A stretch of 64,000 bases of DNA from Cronobacter muytjensii ATCC 51329 (GCF_001277195.1 NZ_CP012268.1:2542001-2606000); one strand, 5' to 3'; positions 17,034 through 25,997 are shown, numbered from the stretch's first letter. Notes: generated by a model from the letters alone, not told the origin. Numbers and translations are program-made.

Positions 17034-18146
17034 TTATTTACCGCTTTTCACTTTGGTCCAGGCGCGGGTTCTCACGCGATCGAGCTTCGGCTCCTGTACC
17101 TTCAGGGTGAAGAGCTTGGCCATTACATCCGCCGGCGGGTAGATGCCTGGGTTGTCACGCACTTCTTTACTCACCAGCGGCGTGGAGGCTTTGTTGCCGC
17201 TTGCGTAGTAGACGTGATCGCTGATGTGCGCCATGACGTCCGGGCGCATCAGGTAGTTGAGGAACTGATACGCTTCTTCTTTGTTTTTGGCGTCTGCCGG
17301 CATGGCGAAGACGTCAAAGAATGCCAGCGCACCCTCTTTCGGAATGGAATAAGAGATATTGACGCCGTTTTTCGCTTCTTTCGCGCGGTTCGCCGCCTGC
17401 CAGACATCGCCCGCCCAGCCGATGGCCACGCACGTGTCGCCGTTCGCCAGATCGTTGATGTATTGCGAGGAGTGGAAATAGCGAATGTTCGGACGCAGCT
17501 TCAGCAGCAGGTCGGTCGCCGCGCCGCTGTAGTCATCCGCTTTGCTGCTGTTCGGATCTTTACCGAGGTAGTTCAGCACGGTAGCGAAGATCTCTTCCGG
17601 GGCATCCAGGAATGAGACGCCGCAGCTTTTCAGTTTTTCGAGGTTTTCCGGCTTCAGCACCAGATCCCAGCTGTTGACCGGGGCGTCTTTGCCGAGTGCC
17701 GCTTTCACTTTGTCGACGTTATAGCCGATGCCGGTGGTCGCCCACAGATAAGGCATAGCGTATTTATTCTCCGGATCGTGCTTCGCCACCAGCTTGAGGA
17801 TTTCCGGGTCGAGGTTTTTCCAGTTCGGCAGTTTGCTCTTGTCGAGCGGCTGGAACACGCCCGCGGTGAGCTGGCGCTCAAGGAAGCTTGCAGAAGGCAC
17901 CACCAGGTCGAAGCCGGTGCTGCCGGCCATCAGTTTGCCTTCCAGCACTTCGTTGGAATCAAACACGTCGTAGACAACTTTAATGCCGGTCTCTTTGGTG
18001 AAATTCTCAATCGTGTCCGGGGCAATATAATCTGACCAGTTATACACATGCAGCGTTTTCTGTTCAGCCGCTGAGGTTGTCGCACAAACGGCCATCAACG
18101 CACCGGCAACCACACCCGATAACCATTTTTTACTTTGGGTGGACAT
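17034..18146 (-). CDS. potF: PotF, periplasmic putrescine-binding protein
   Basis: A 370-residue periplasmic solute-binding protein of the spermidine/putrescine family. The signal peptide MSTQSKKWLSGVVAGALMAV ends at SAA. Typical polyamine-binder features are LHVYNWSDYIAPDT with the ligand-contacting Trp and Ser, LPYLWATTGIGYN and AIGWAGDVWQA. The start at 18146 has AAGGAAAAC before it. It is the first gene of the potFGHI operon, 139 bases ahead of potG. Confidence 0.96.
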   Translation of the reverse strand: MSTQSKKWLSGVVAGALMAVCATTSAAEQKTLHVYNWSDYIAPDTIENFTKETGIKVVYDVFDSNEVLEGKLMAGSTGFDLVVPSASFLERQLTAGVFQPLDKSKLPNWKNLDPEILKLVAKHDPENKYAMPYLWATTGIGYNVDKVKAALGKDAPVNSWDLVLKPENLEKLKSCGVSFLDAPEEIFATVLNYLGKDPNSSKADDYSGAATDLLLKLRPNIRYFHSSQYINDLANGDTCVAIGWAGDVWQAANRAKEAKNGVNISYSIPKEGALAFFDVFAMPADAKNKEEAYQFLNYLMRPDVMAHISDHVYYASGNKASTPLVSKEVRDNPGIYPPADVMAKLFTLKVQEPKLDRVRTRAWTKVKSGK

Positions 18147-18505
18147 ATCTGTTTTCCTTCTGAATAAAGGGTAAAAGTCCGCGTCGACGCGAACTAAATT
18201 TACGCAATTAAACATATGCAAGATTCATGCATAGATGGTCATTCTGCGCAGAAAAAGGAGAGCGACTCTCCAGGCAGATGTTGCACGCTGTATGCAGCCT
18301 CGCAAGGATAACTGTAGCCTGACCCCGAGGCTATAGCCCGGAATAAAAAACGCCTTTTAACAATTTTTTAGTCAGATTTGGTCTATGGGATAAGCCAAAA
18401 CGGCACGGTGAGCGGTGATTTATGCTATCGCAACAGTTTCAATGCAGAATAAAAAAGCGAAATACGCAGTCGCCCTGGTAGCGACTGCGCTAAAAGCAGG
18501 CGGGA
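18147..18505. other. potF upstream region and ybjN terminator
   Basis: This 359-bp gap has no open gene. It holds the pot promoter region. At its right end (stem 18465-18473 / 18481-18489, CGCAGTCGC / GCGACTGCG, followed on the minus strand by a T-rich tail to about 18450) is a clear intrinsic terminator for ybjN. Confidence 0.75.
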
Positions 18506-18985
18506 TCAGTGAAGAAAATGGTTATTCACTACGGCTTCCCCTTTTTCGTCCTCTTCAGGGGTATAAATCAGCTGTTGCGCGCGCGCTTCCATAATGACCA
18601 TCGAGGTTTGCTGCTCGCTCTGGCGGAAAAACGCCCCGAACTGCTCCGCCGTCACGCCCACCTCAACCAGCAGCGTCTGACAGACGACCAGCTTTGGCAG
18701 GTTATCATCCTGAATGTCGAGAAATGCCTTTAAGGTCAACGAGCCTGCGTTGATAGCCGAAAGATCGGAGGCAACCGTAAGCAGCGCCGAGGGCTTGATT
18801 TCCGCCATCGCGGAAAACAGCACCACGTTATCCACCAGATCTATCTTGGCGTCGAATACGCCGTCGAAATTCTGCATATGCGGAAGATGGAGTGCCTGGC
18901 AGGTATCACACTCGAAAAAGCTCACGCCGAGGTTATCGAGCCAGCGGCGCAGGGTGTCCAGCGTCGGGACGACGAGTGAATCCAT
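18506..18985 (-). CDS. ybjN: YbjN, T3SS-chaperone-like sensory regulator
   Basis: A 159-residue cytoplasmic protein of the YbjN family, whose fold resembles type III secretion chaperones. In E. coli altered levels affect motility, biofilm and stress phenotypes, but the biochemical role is unclear. Visible family stretches are LRRWLDNLGVSFFECDTCQALHLP, FDGVFDAKIDLVDNVVLF and FGAFFRQSEQQ. A strong terminator follows it. Length is essentially that of E. coli YbjN. Confidence 0.93.
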   Translation of the reverse strand: MDSLVVPTLDTLRRWLDNLGVSFFECDTCQALHLPHMQNFDGVFDAKIDLVDNVVLFSAMAEIKPSALLTVASDLSAINAGSLTLKAFLDIQDDNLPKLVVCQTLLVEVGVTAEQFGAFFRQSEQQTSMVIMEARAQQLIYTPEEDEKGEAVVNNHFLH

Positions 18986-19067
18986 AAAACCTGTAGCCTC
19001 TTTTAGTAAACAAACATGTCAATCGGATAGCTTACGCAAAAAACGGACGTTATACCATGACGCCGCA

Positions 19068-19970
19068 TCAGCCGCCGGTCTTCAGGCAGTAGTCGGGCCG
19101 CGCGTGACGCTCAATCCAGCTAATCATCTGGCCGGCGATATCCAGTCCCGTGGTTTTCTCAATGCCTTCAAGGCCCGGCGACGCGTTCACTTCCATCACC
19201 AGCGGGCCGCGTTCGGCGCGCAGAATATCGACGCCCGCCACATCAAGACCCAGCGTGGCGGCGGCTTTTATCGCTATTTCTCGTTCGCGTTCGCTTATCT
19301 GTGCAATGCGCGCCACGCCGCCGCGATGCAGGTTCGAACGGAAATCGCCCTCTTTCGCCTGCCGCTCAATAGCCGCGACGACGCGGTCGCCCACCACCAG
19401 GCAGCGAATGTCACGCCCCCTGGCCTCTTTAATGTATTCCTGCACCAGAATGTGCGCGTTGAGCCCGCGAAAAGCGTCAATCACGCTTTCGGCCGCCTGG
19501 CGGGTTTCCGCCAGCACCACGCCGATGCCCTGCGTGCCTTCCACCAGCTTCACGACCAGCGGCGCGCCGCCCACCATCTCGATAAGATCGCTGGTGTCGT
19601 CCGGCGAATGGGCTATGCCGGTAATCGGCAGATCAATCCCCTGACGCGCCAGCAACTGCAGCGAACGCAACTTGTCGCGCGCGCGGGTGATGGCGACCGA
19701 TTCGTTCAGCGGGTAACTGCCGAGCATCTCGAACTGGCGCAGCGCGGCGGTGCCATAAAAGGTGATGGCCGAGCCGATGCGTGGGATCACCGCGTCGAAA
19801 TGCGGCAGCTGACGGCCCTTGTAATGCACGCAGGACGCCGCAGGGTTGATGGTCATATAGCAGGAAAGCGGATCGAGAATTTCCACCTGATGGCCGCGTC
19901 GCGTCGCGGCTTCGCACAGGCGTTTACAAGAATAGAGCGTACCGTCCCGGGACAAAATGGCGATTTTCAC
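19068..19970 (-). CDS. rimK: RimK, ribosomal protein S6 glutamate ligase
   Basis: A 300-residue ATP-grasp ligase that adds glutamate residues to the C-terminus of ribosomal protein S6 and can make poly-alpha-glutamate. ATP-grasp landmarks are VVKLVEGTQGIGV, IKEARGRDIRCLVVGD and VMEVNASPGLEGIE (the magnesium-binding Glu/Asn). The start is a GTG at 19970 giving VKIAILSRDG; E. coli uses ATG at the same place. AGGTG lies directly upstream. It belongs to the nfsA-rimK gene string. Confidence 0.96.
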   Translation of the reverse strand: MKIAILSRDGTLYSCKRLCEAATRRGHQVEILDPLSCYMTINPAASCVHYKGRQLPHFDAVIPRIGSAITFYGTAALRQFEMLGSYPLNESVAITRARDKLRSLQLLARQGIDLPITGIAHSPDDTSDLIEMVGGAPLVVKLVEGTQGIGVVLAETRQAAESVIDAFRGLNAHILVQEYIKEARGRDIRCLVVGDRVVAAIERQAKEGDFRSNLHRGGVARIAQISEREREIAIKAAATLGLDVAGVDILRAERGPLVMEVNASPGLEGIEKTTGLDIAGQMISWIERHARPDYCLKTGG

Positions 19971-20047
19971 CCTGCACCTCTCTGAACACGTCGTGAAAAC
20001 CGGCCTATCATACACTCCCCCGCGCGGGCGGGGGAATGCAAAAAGGC

Positions 20048-20770
20048 TTAGCGCGTCGCCCAGCCCTGCTTGTGCAGATAGTCGAGAATAAACGGACGGT
20101 TCTCTTTGATGATGGTGCGGCGGATCTGGTCGCTCCAGGTATCGCGGCGGGCGTTGCTGTCGCGATGCATGTAGTAGTTGGCTATCTCTTCGTCATACTC
20201 GGCCAGCAGTTCGCGGTCGACCGGCTGATAACGGTTTTCGTGCACCATCAGCCCTGCCGGCATGCGCGGCTTCACCTGCGGATCGTCCGCGGGCCAGCCG
20301 AGGCAGAGGCCAAACAGCGGCAGCACATGCTGCGGCAGGCCCAGCAGTTCGGTTACGGCTTCAATGCTGTTGCGAATGCCGCCGATATAAACCCCGCCGA
20401 GACCGAGCGATTCCGCCGCGACTAACGCGTTCTGGCCGAGCATCGCGGTATCTACCACGCCAAGCAGCAACTGTTCGGCAAGACCCAACTGCGCGTCCGG
20501 GCAGATTTGCAAATGGCGGTTGAAATCGGCGCAGAAGACCCAGAACTCCGCCGCCTTGGCGACATGCGGCTGGCCGCCGGTGAGCGTCACCAGTTGCTCG
20601 CGCATCGCGCGGTCGGTCACGCGAATGATCGAGCTGCATTGCAGGAAACTGGAGCTGGAAGCGGACTGCGCGGCGTGGATAATCGCTTCACGCTGGGCGT
20701 CGCTGATGGGCTCATCGGTGTAGTGGCGGATAGAACGGTGTGAGCAAAGCAGCTCAATCGTTGGCGTCAT
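20048..20770 (-). CDS. nfsA: NfsA, oxygen-insensitive NADPH nitroreductase
   Basis: A 240-residue FMN-dependent flavoprotein that reduces nitroaromatics, nitrofurans and quinones with NADPH. The FMN-site motif HRSIRHYTDEPI (residues about 10-21), ATSSS-like ASSSSFLQCSSI and the C-terminal RRTIIKENRPFILDYLHKQGWATR are intact, so nitrofuran activation should be retained. The ATG at 20770 has AAGGAAAAC before it. In E. coli ybjC lies just upstream in the same operon; here there is none and ybjM follows after 132 bp. Confidence 0.97.
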   Translation of the reverse strand: MTPTIELLCSHRSIRHYTDEPISDAQREAIIHAAQSASSSSFLQCSSIIRVTDRAMREQLVTLTGGQPHVAKAAEFWVFCADFNRHLQICPDAQLGLAEQLLLGVVDTAMLGQNALVAAESLGLGGVYIGGIRNSIEAVTELLGLPQHVLPLFGLCLGWPADDPQVKPRMPAGLMVHENRYQPVDRELLAEYDEEIANYYMHRDSNARRDTWSDQIRRTIIKENRPFILDYLHKQGWATR

Positions 20771-20902
20771 CACGTTTTCCTTATTCCTGGTGTGTTGAAA
20801 AGCCAGCGCGCGAGCTGGCTGCCAAAACTCATCAGTATAATCGTAATGCGCCGGATGACGGTTAACGGAACGTTGCGTTTAGGAAGAAGATGAAACCCGC
20901 CG

Positions 20903-21280
20903 TTACAGCCGACGTACGCCAGCGTGGCGACGCAGCAGCGTCAGCAGAAACAGCCAGCAGAGCGAGCCCAGAGAGCACCAGAACAGCGCGCTGAAAATCC
21001 ACGCCAGCTCCTGCCAGAATGAACGCCCCGCGCCGCCCCACAAATGCAGGAGCAGCAGACAAACCGGCGCGGCCACCAGCGCGCCAAGTAATGGCTTCAG
21101 CTCGCGTCCGCGACGCGCGAACACGCCCGCCAGCGCCCCCGGAAGAATAAAGCATAAGATGCCTAAATCCCGTGTTCCGCTAACCGGCTCGAAAGGGTGA
21201 AGCACCATTTTCTGCGCAATAAACACCGCCAGGAACAGAATAAAACAGCAGGCGGTTGCAGCCCGGCTATGACGTCGCAT
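20903..21280 (-). CDS. ybjM: YbjM, inner-membrane protein
   Basis: A 125-residue inner-membrane protein with about four transmembrane helices; function unknown. The diagnostic stretch RSFWQELAWIFSALFWCSLG near the C-terminus and LCFILPGALAGVF in the middle match E. coli YbjM. The start at 21280 (MRRHSRAAT) has AGGGGG 10 bases upstream. In E. coli grxA and ybjC separate ybjM from nfsA; both are missing here. Confidence 0.85.
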   Translation of the reverse strand: MRRHSRAATACCFILFLAVFIAQKMVLHPFEPVSGTRDLGILCFILPGALAGVFARRGRELKPLLGALVAAPVCLLLLHLWGGAGRSFWQELAWIFSALFWCSLGSLCWLFLLTLLRRHAGVRRL

Positions 21281-21570
21281 CAACAGATATCCCCCTGATA
21301 GTGCCTGTATCAACCTGATCTCCTCTCCGCCAGTGCGGATCTCTAGTCAGATAAAGCATCGTGGCAATCCGTGCCTCATAATTAACTGCGGGTATTAGAA
21401 TATTCTTGCTGGCCGATACTATACATAACGATTAAACTAGCGGCGGCGAAAAGCTTATGCAGACGAAATAACTGCGCCGGAAAGCGCACTTCCGGCAAAA
21501 CATAAGCAAAATCCTAGCCCAGAAGCCTCTCCTTTTCAACAACTTACTGGTAAACAAGAAGTTAGCCTCC

Positions 21571-23253
21571 GTGAATATAAACGTCGCAGATTTGTTAAAC
21601 GGGAATTACATCCTGTTATTATTTGTGGTGCTGGCGCTCGGCCTGTGTCTTGGTAAATTACGCCTGGGTTCTGTGCAACTGGGTAATTCCATTGGCGTTT
21701 TAGTGGTTTCATTATTATTAGGCCAGCAACATTTTACGATTAACACCGACGCGCTTAACCTCGGCTTTATGCTGTTTATTTTTTGCGTCGGCGTGGAAGC
21801 CGGTCCCAACTTTTTTTCTATTTTCTTTCGCGACGGTAAAAATTACCTGATGCTCGCGCTGGTGATGGTCGCAAGCGCCCTGCTTATCGCGCTCGGCCTC
21901 GGCAAGGCGTTTGGCTGGGATATCGGACTGACCGCCGGGATGCTGGCGGGTTCCATGACCTCAACGCCGGTGCTGGTGGGCGCAGGCGACACCCTGCGCC
22001 ATGCCGGTATGGAGGGCGCGCAGCTTGCCCAGGCGCTGGATCACCTGAGCCTCGGCTATGCGCTGACCTATCTTATCGGACTGGTAAGCCTGATTTTCGG
22101 CGCGCGCTACCTGCCGAAGCTTCAGCATCAGGATCTGCAAACCAGCGCCCAGCAGATTGCGCGCGAACGCGGTCTCGACACCGACGCCAATCGCAAAGTC
22201 TATCTGCCGGTCATCCGCGCCTATCGCGTAGGGCCGGAGCTGGTCGCCTGGGCAGACGGCAAAAACCTGCGCGAACTCGGCATTTATCGCCAGACCGGCT
22301 GCTACATTGAGCGCATCCGCCGCAACGGCATTCTCGCAAACCCGGACGGCGACGCGGTGTTGCAGATGGGTGACGAAATCGCGCTGGTGGGTTACCCGGA
22401 CGCGCACGCGCGCCTCGACCCGAGCTTTCGCAACGGGAAAGAGGTGTTCGACCGCGACCTGCTGGACATGCGCATCGTCACCGAAGAGATCGTGGTGAAA
22501 AACCATAACGTGGTGGGTCGCCGCCTCGGCCAGCTTAAGCTTACCGACCACGGCTGTTTCTTAAACCGCGTCATTCGCAGCCAGATTGAAATGCCGATTG
22601 ACGACAACATTGTGCTCAACAAGGGCGACGTGTTGCAGGTGAGCGGCGACGCGCGACGTGTGAAAACCATCGCCGACCGCATCGGGTTTATCTCCATTCA
22701 CAGCCAGGTGACCGACCTCCTCGCCTTCTGCGCCTTCTTTATTGTTGGCCTGATGATCGGGATGATCACCTTCCAGTTCAGCTCATTTAGCTTCGGCATC
22801 GGTAACGCTGCCGGGCTGCTGTTTGCGGGCATCATGCTCGGCTTCCTGCGTGCTAACCACCCGACGTTTGGCTATATCCCGCAGGGCGCGCTGATGATGG
22901 TCAAAGAGTTCGGCCTGATGGTGTTTATGGCGGGCGTAGGCCTGAGTGCGGGCAGCGGTATCGGTCACGGCCTCGGCGTCGTGGGCGGCCAGATGCTCTT
23001 CGCGGGCCTGCTCGTCAGCCTGCTGCCGGTCGTTATCTGCTTCCTGTTCGGCGCGTATGTGCTGCGCATGAACCGCGCGCTGCTCTTCGGCGCGATGATG
23101 GGCGCGCGTACCTGCGCGCCTGCGATGGAGATAATCAGCGACACCGCGCGCAGCAACATCCCGGCGCTCGGCTATGCGGGCACGTATGCGATTGCCAACG
23201 TTCTGCTGACGCTCGCCGGTACGCTTATCGTCATCGTCTGGCCCGGCACATAA
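21571..23253 (+). CDS. ybjL: YbjL, aspartate:alanine exchanger-family transporter with RCK domains
   Basis: A 560-residue inner-membrane protein of the AAE family: five to six N-terminal helices with the repeat motif (GAGDTLRHAG, GSMTSTPVLVGAGD), two central RCK/TrkA-C regulatory domains (residues about 200-375, IGLVGYPDAH-like and VLQVSGDARRVKTI), then the second membrane half with the mirrored motif (GARTCAPAMEIISDTARSN). The start is GTG at 21571 as the first in-frame codon with a nearby AGAAG/GCCTCC site. Studies of the E. coli homologue implicated it in glutamate transport; that is not shown by the sequence. rybB follows on the same strand. Confidence 0.93.
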   Translation: MNINVADLLNGNYILLLFVVLALGLCLGKLRLGSVQLGNSIGVLVVSLLLGQQHFTINTDALNLGFMLFIFCVGVEAGPNFFSIFFRDGKNYLMLALVMVASALLIALGLGKAFGWDIGLTAGMLAGSMTSTPVLVGAGDTLRHAGMEGAQLAQALDHLSLGYALTYLIGLVSLIFGARYLPKLQHQDLQTSAQQIARERGLDTDANRKVYLPVIRAYRVGPELVAWADGKNLRELGIYRQTGCYIERIRRNGILANPDGDAVLQMGDEIALVGYPDAHARLDPSFRNGKEVFDRDLLDMRIVTEEIVVKNHNVVGRRLGQLKLTDHGCFLNRVIRSQIEMPIDDNIVLNKGDVLQVSGDARRVKTIADRIGFISIHSQVTDLLAFCAFFIVGLMIGMITFQFSSFSFGIGNAAGLLFAGIMLGFLRANHPTFGYIPQGALMMVKEFGLMVFMAGVGLSAGSGIGHGLGVVGGQMLFAGLLVSLLPVVICFLFGAYVLRMNRALLFGAMMGARTCAPAMEIISDTARSNIPALGYAGTYAIANVLLTLAGTLIVIVWPGT

Positions 23254-23280
23254 AAAAACGAGAAATTTTGCGTAAGGCGC

Positions 23281-23307
23281 GAACTTTTCGAAAAAGCGCC
23301 AGTCTCA
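23281..23307 (+). promoter_or_regulatory. Sigma-E promoter of rybB
   Basis: GAACTT (23281-23286) followed after 15-16 bases by GTCTCA (23302-23307), with transcription expected at the G at 23314. This matches the sigma-E consensus GGAACTT-N15/16-TCTGA well and agrees with known envelope-stress control of rybB in E. coli and Salmonella. Confidence 0.8.
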
Positions 23308-23313
23308 ATTAGT

Positions 23314-23393
23314 GCCACTGCTTTTCTTTGATGTCCCCATTTTTGTGGAGCCCATCAACCCCGCCATCTTGGTTCAAGGTTGATGGGTTTTTT
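23314..23393 (+). ncRNA. rybB: RybB small RNA
   Basis: About 80 nt, an Hfq-dependent sRNA that represses outer-membrane protein mRNAs under sigma-E control. The 5' seed GCCACTGCTTTTCTTTGATG is the one known from E. coli RybB, and the 3' end is the characteristic terminator CCCATCAACC...GGTTGATGGG followed by six T. It lies between ybjL and ybjK, its normal place, and keeps its sigma-E promoter. The differences from E. coli fall in loops (one extra T, CATCTTGG for CATTTCGG, from memory). Confidence 0.93.
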
Positions 23394-23498
23394 GTTGTCT
23401 GGGGTTTGAGTGCAGAAAACGCACCTCTGGAAGGTATCCCTGATTCAGGTAGTTATGCAGCTGCGCCAGCGCTGTAAAATGCGATATCATGCCTGACG

Positions 23499-23753
23499 TT
23501 ATGCCGTTTCAATGGCGTAAAGCAGATCAACCAGTGCTATCGCACTGATATCATCCCAACGCAAGTAACTATCCAGTGAACTTGTTCCTGAATCTTTGCC
23601 TAAACCCCGCTGACAAATAGTCTGATGGTCTCCTGAAGCCGAAACCCATACTTTTCCACCCTGTTGGCAAAAGTATGTGGATCCCTTCAATCCATCACGC
23701 TGAATGCGCTTCTTCCGGGTATCCACTTTTTGTGTTGTGATTCTCACGCTCAT
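23499..23753 (-). CDS. Hypothetical protein, 84 residues
   Basis: No family recognised. The predicted product is small, polar and basic at its N-terminus (TTQKVDTRKKRIQRDG), with a possible beta-hairpin (GSTYFCQQGGKVWVSASGD). It starts with ATG at 23753. It lies in the AT-rich patch right of rybB, beside the DUF1493 pair, and is on the same strand as that pair. It may be a genuine accessory gene or a decayed piece. Confidence 0.4.
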   Translation of the reverse strand: MSVRITTQKVDTRKKRIQRDGLKGSTYFCQQGGKVWVSASGDHQTICQRGLGKDSGTSSLDSYLRWDDISAIALVDLLYAIETA

Positions 23754-23927
23754 TATCAGTCTTCAATAAACCAAATCGCCTGTAAAAACCGGCGACATAA
23801 TATCTCTGCGACACGTTAAATGTATAAAAACACAATGGCATATTTTGATGAGGCAAAATGCATTGCAGGAACAGCTGTTTTAATAATCACATGCTAATCA
23901 ATTCTGACGTTAATCACTCAGTTGTGT

Positions 23928-24248
23928 TTACCCATACAACCACCTCCCCGCCTTCACCGACTCCACAAACATCCTGATTGTCAAAGGCGTTTTATCCTGT
24001 ATCACGGGCTTGCGTGAAAACAGTCCTGGCGTTTTCCACGGATAGTAAGCGGTGAGATCAAAGCGGCTGTATTCTGTCCCGAAGTGGCTAAACAGGGTCT
24101 GAGCCATTTCTGCGATATCTTCGACTTCAAACATTTCCTGCAAAGGGCTGTCAAGATCAGGCTCTTGCTTCTTAAGTGTGAAAGAAGTCACTAGCGGTAG
24201 TTCTTTTAAGATCATTGCTCGTATGTCTTCATCAGATACCATCTTCAC
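23928..24248 (-). CDS. DUF1493 family protein
   Basis: A 106-residue acidic protein of the DUF1493 family, recognisable by the C-terminal PLTIRMFVESVKAGRWLYG and the central FSHFGTEYSRFDLTAYYPW segment. The family has an acyl-carrier-like look but no proven function; members lie in enterobacterial variable regions. The GTG start at 24248 overlaps the TGA of the upstream STM2901-like gene (GTGA), so the two are translationally coupled; an internal ATG exists two codons later. Confidence 0.75.
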   Translation of the reverse strand: MKMVSDEDIRAMILKELPLVTSFTLKKQEPDLDSPLQEMFEVEDIAEMAQTLFSHFGTEYSRFDLTAYYPWKTPGLFSRKPVIQDKTPLTIRMFVESVKAGRWLYG

Positions 24249-24700
24249 CAGATCCTGTCCTCTTTACGTACCAGTTTATTGTAATGGTTTACCGTATTGT
24301 AACTGATAAGGGAAACATCTTTCGCAAGTATAATCCAGCCCAGCACAGGTACTGCACGGCCGACGAAAGCGCCTAAATTATTGACCCAGAAGATTTTAAG
24401 CCCGCGCATGGAGAAAGATGTGTTAGTCAATGTTGGAAGAATACGCCTTTTAAATTTATAGCTTAGGTGTTGCCTGAAGAATAAAGAAGCGTGAGACGTC
24501 CCTTTTGTAGCGGTAGACATTTTACCCGGCACTTCAATACTATTCGTACCTAACAACAAGAATGCAGCGCCTATGATATCCTCGACGCCAAGCTGTTTTT
24601 GGATTTCATCAATCATGACCCAGAAGAGTAATTCATGTACGCTCAAATCAAAAAGGCCTTTGTAAAAATATCCCCCATTAAGGCTTTCTACGGTATCCAT
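24245..24700 (-). CDS. STM2901 family protein
   Basis: A 151-residue protein resembling Salmonella STM2901: N-terminal ELLFWVMIDEIQKQLGVEDI, central KRRILPTLTNTSFSMRGLK and C-terminal VGRAVPVLGWIILAKDVSLI, which looks membrane-active (glycine-containing hydrophobic stretch about residues 112-130). In Salmonella such genes sit beside DUF1493 genes, as here with a 4-base overlap. Function unknown; a toxin/immunity or effector-type role is only speculation from the paired, mobile layout. Confidence 0.7.
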   Translation of the reverse strand: MDTVESLNGGYFYKGLFDLSVHELLFWVMIDEIQKQLGVEDIIGAAFLLLGTNSIEVPGKMSTATKGTSHASLFFRQHLSYKFKRRILPTLTNTSFSMRGLKIFWVNNLGAFVGRAVPVLGWIILAKDVSLISYNTVNHYNKLVRKEDRIW

Positions 24701-25113
24701 ACTACCTCCCTATAAACACAAACCTGTTAGATGATTGGCTGAAACTTTGCCCACGAGTTAGTACTCTTTTATTGAGAAACGCGTTTTAACCCAGCCTGTT
24801 ATAAACAATCAAACATTATATAAATTTAAGACCTCTTATCTGTTTATTTAGTAATTGAAGATTACCGAAAGGACATCATTTCGCCAGCAAGCTAAACGTT
24901 TTTTCAGATAATATTAATGACTTGAGAATTAGACAACGTGGCGATTTACATAATAAAATTTGCAACAACCATATTTCATAATAAAATGCGTGAAGATTAT
25001 TCCATTTACTTCACATGAATCGATATATGAACCATCCATACACGTTATATATGACAACCATTGCCACTCAATTAAAAAATCATTAATGAGCGCAAACAAA
25101 AAGACCAGGCAAT
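24701..25113. other. AT-rich gap without a recognised gene
   Basis: These 413 bp carry no open frame that resembles a protein and no clear repeat or hairpin. Base composition is low-GC like the neighbouring accessory genes. It must hold the promoters of the two divergent flanking genes; none stands out enough to place. Confidence 0.5.
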
Positions 25114-25455
25114 GTGAATAAAACCATCATTCAGATTATTAATATTATTTTTTGTTGCTGGGTTCTCACTACCTGCTTAATTGTATTGGCTGAACTCGCC
25201 TCCTGGCAGGAAAAAACTGTGGGAGTCGCACTCATACTTGCAGGAGCGCGACTCATCGCGTTGATACTGAACCGGTTCCTTTCCCAAAAAATTGGGATGT
25301 TAAACAGTATCTTTGAACTCTTAACAGGCCCGCTACTGATTACGGGCACGCTTCTCTGCTTCGAGTTTCCTGATCCCTGGCCATTAAAAATAGTGGGAAT
25401 GGTGTTATGGGTCATCGTACTGCTTTATTTACCCTCTCTGATAAATCAACGCTAA
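25114..25455 (+). CDS. Small integral membrane protein, unknown
   Basis: A 113-residue hydrophobic protein with four predicted transmembrane helices (IIFCCWVLTTCLIVLAEL, VGVALILAGARLIALIL, LTGPLLITGTLLCF, IVGMVLWVIVLLYLPSL). Start GTG at 25114 with AGG six bases upstream. No family recognised. It converges on ybjK with a 4-base overlap of stop codons. Low GC sets it apart from the backbone. Confidence 0.55.
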   Translation: MNKTIIQIINIIFCCWVLTTCLIVLAELASWQEKTVGVALILAGARLIALILNRFLSQKIGMLNSIFELLTGPLLITGTLLCFEFPDPWPLKIVGMVLWVIVLLYLPSLINQR

Positions 25456-25997
25456 TCCTCCCCCACAATTCTCCCCACCATCGCGCGGATTGTTTCGCGG
25501 CTGAGCGGCTCGCGGTCGATGACGTAATGCAGCGTCATCCCTTCGACAAACGCGTCGAGCGCGCGGGCGGTCGCCGGGTCGAACCAGGTTTCGAGCGTCT
25601 GCTGGCTGCGGCGCATCCAGTCCTGCATGATGATTTTCAGCTGCGGCTGGCGGCCCGCGTAGGCGTAAAGCTGGTACATCAGCTCCATATTTTCAGGGGT
25701 CGTCACCTGCGCGCCGCAAATGAGCGCCGTCACCGCTTCGCAGGCTTCTTCACGGCTCTGCGCCTGCGCCATCAGCGCCTGATACTGGCATGACATTGTC
25801 TCGGCGAAGCGCGTGAACGCCTCTGCAAGCAGCGCCTCCAGCGAGGTGAAATAATAAGTGACGGAGCCAAGCGGCACGTCTGCTTCAAGCGCGATTTTAC
25901 GGTGCGTAATATGATGAAAGCCATGTGTGGCGATGCAGGTAAGCGTCGCTTCCAGAATACGCTCGCGGCGTTGCGGATCGTTTTGTCGTGTCGCCAT
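25452..25997 (-). CDS. ybjK: YbjK (RcdA), TetR-family regulator
   Basis: A 181-residue TetR-type repressor. The N-terminal helix-turn-helix is clear (RRERILEATLTCIATHG, HITHRKIALEADVPLGSVTYYF). In E. coli the protein was named RcdA, a regulator of csgD and biofilm/stress genes. The ATG at 25997 is chosen over the open frame to 26054, because the extra residues would cross the operator. It is divergent from ybjJ, with a palindromic operator between them, so both genes are probably repressed by it. Confidence 0.9.
   Translation of the reverse strand: MATRQNDPQRRERILEATLTCIATHGFHHITHRKIALEADVPLGSVTYYFTSLEALLAEAFTRFAETMSCQYQALMAQAQSREEACEAVTALICGAQVTTPENMELMYQLYAYAGRQPQLKIIMQDWMRRSQQTLETWFDPATARALDAFVEGMTLHYVIDREPLSRETIRAMVGRIVGED

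Noticed and set aside
24245..24700. STM2901-like/DUF1493 pair as a toxin-immunity module
   Set aside because: Coupling and mobility hint at it but no toxin or immunity motif is visible, so only the family names are given.
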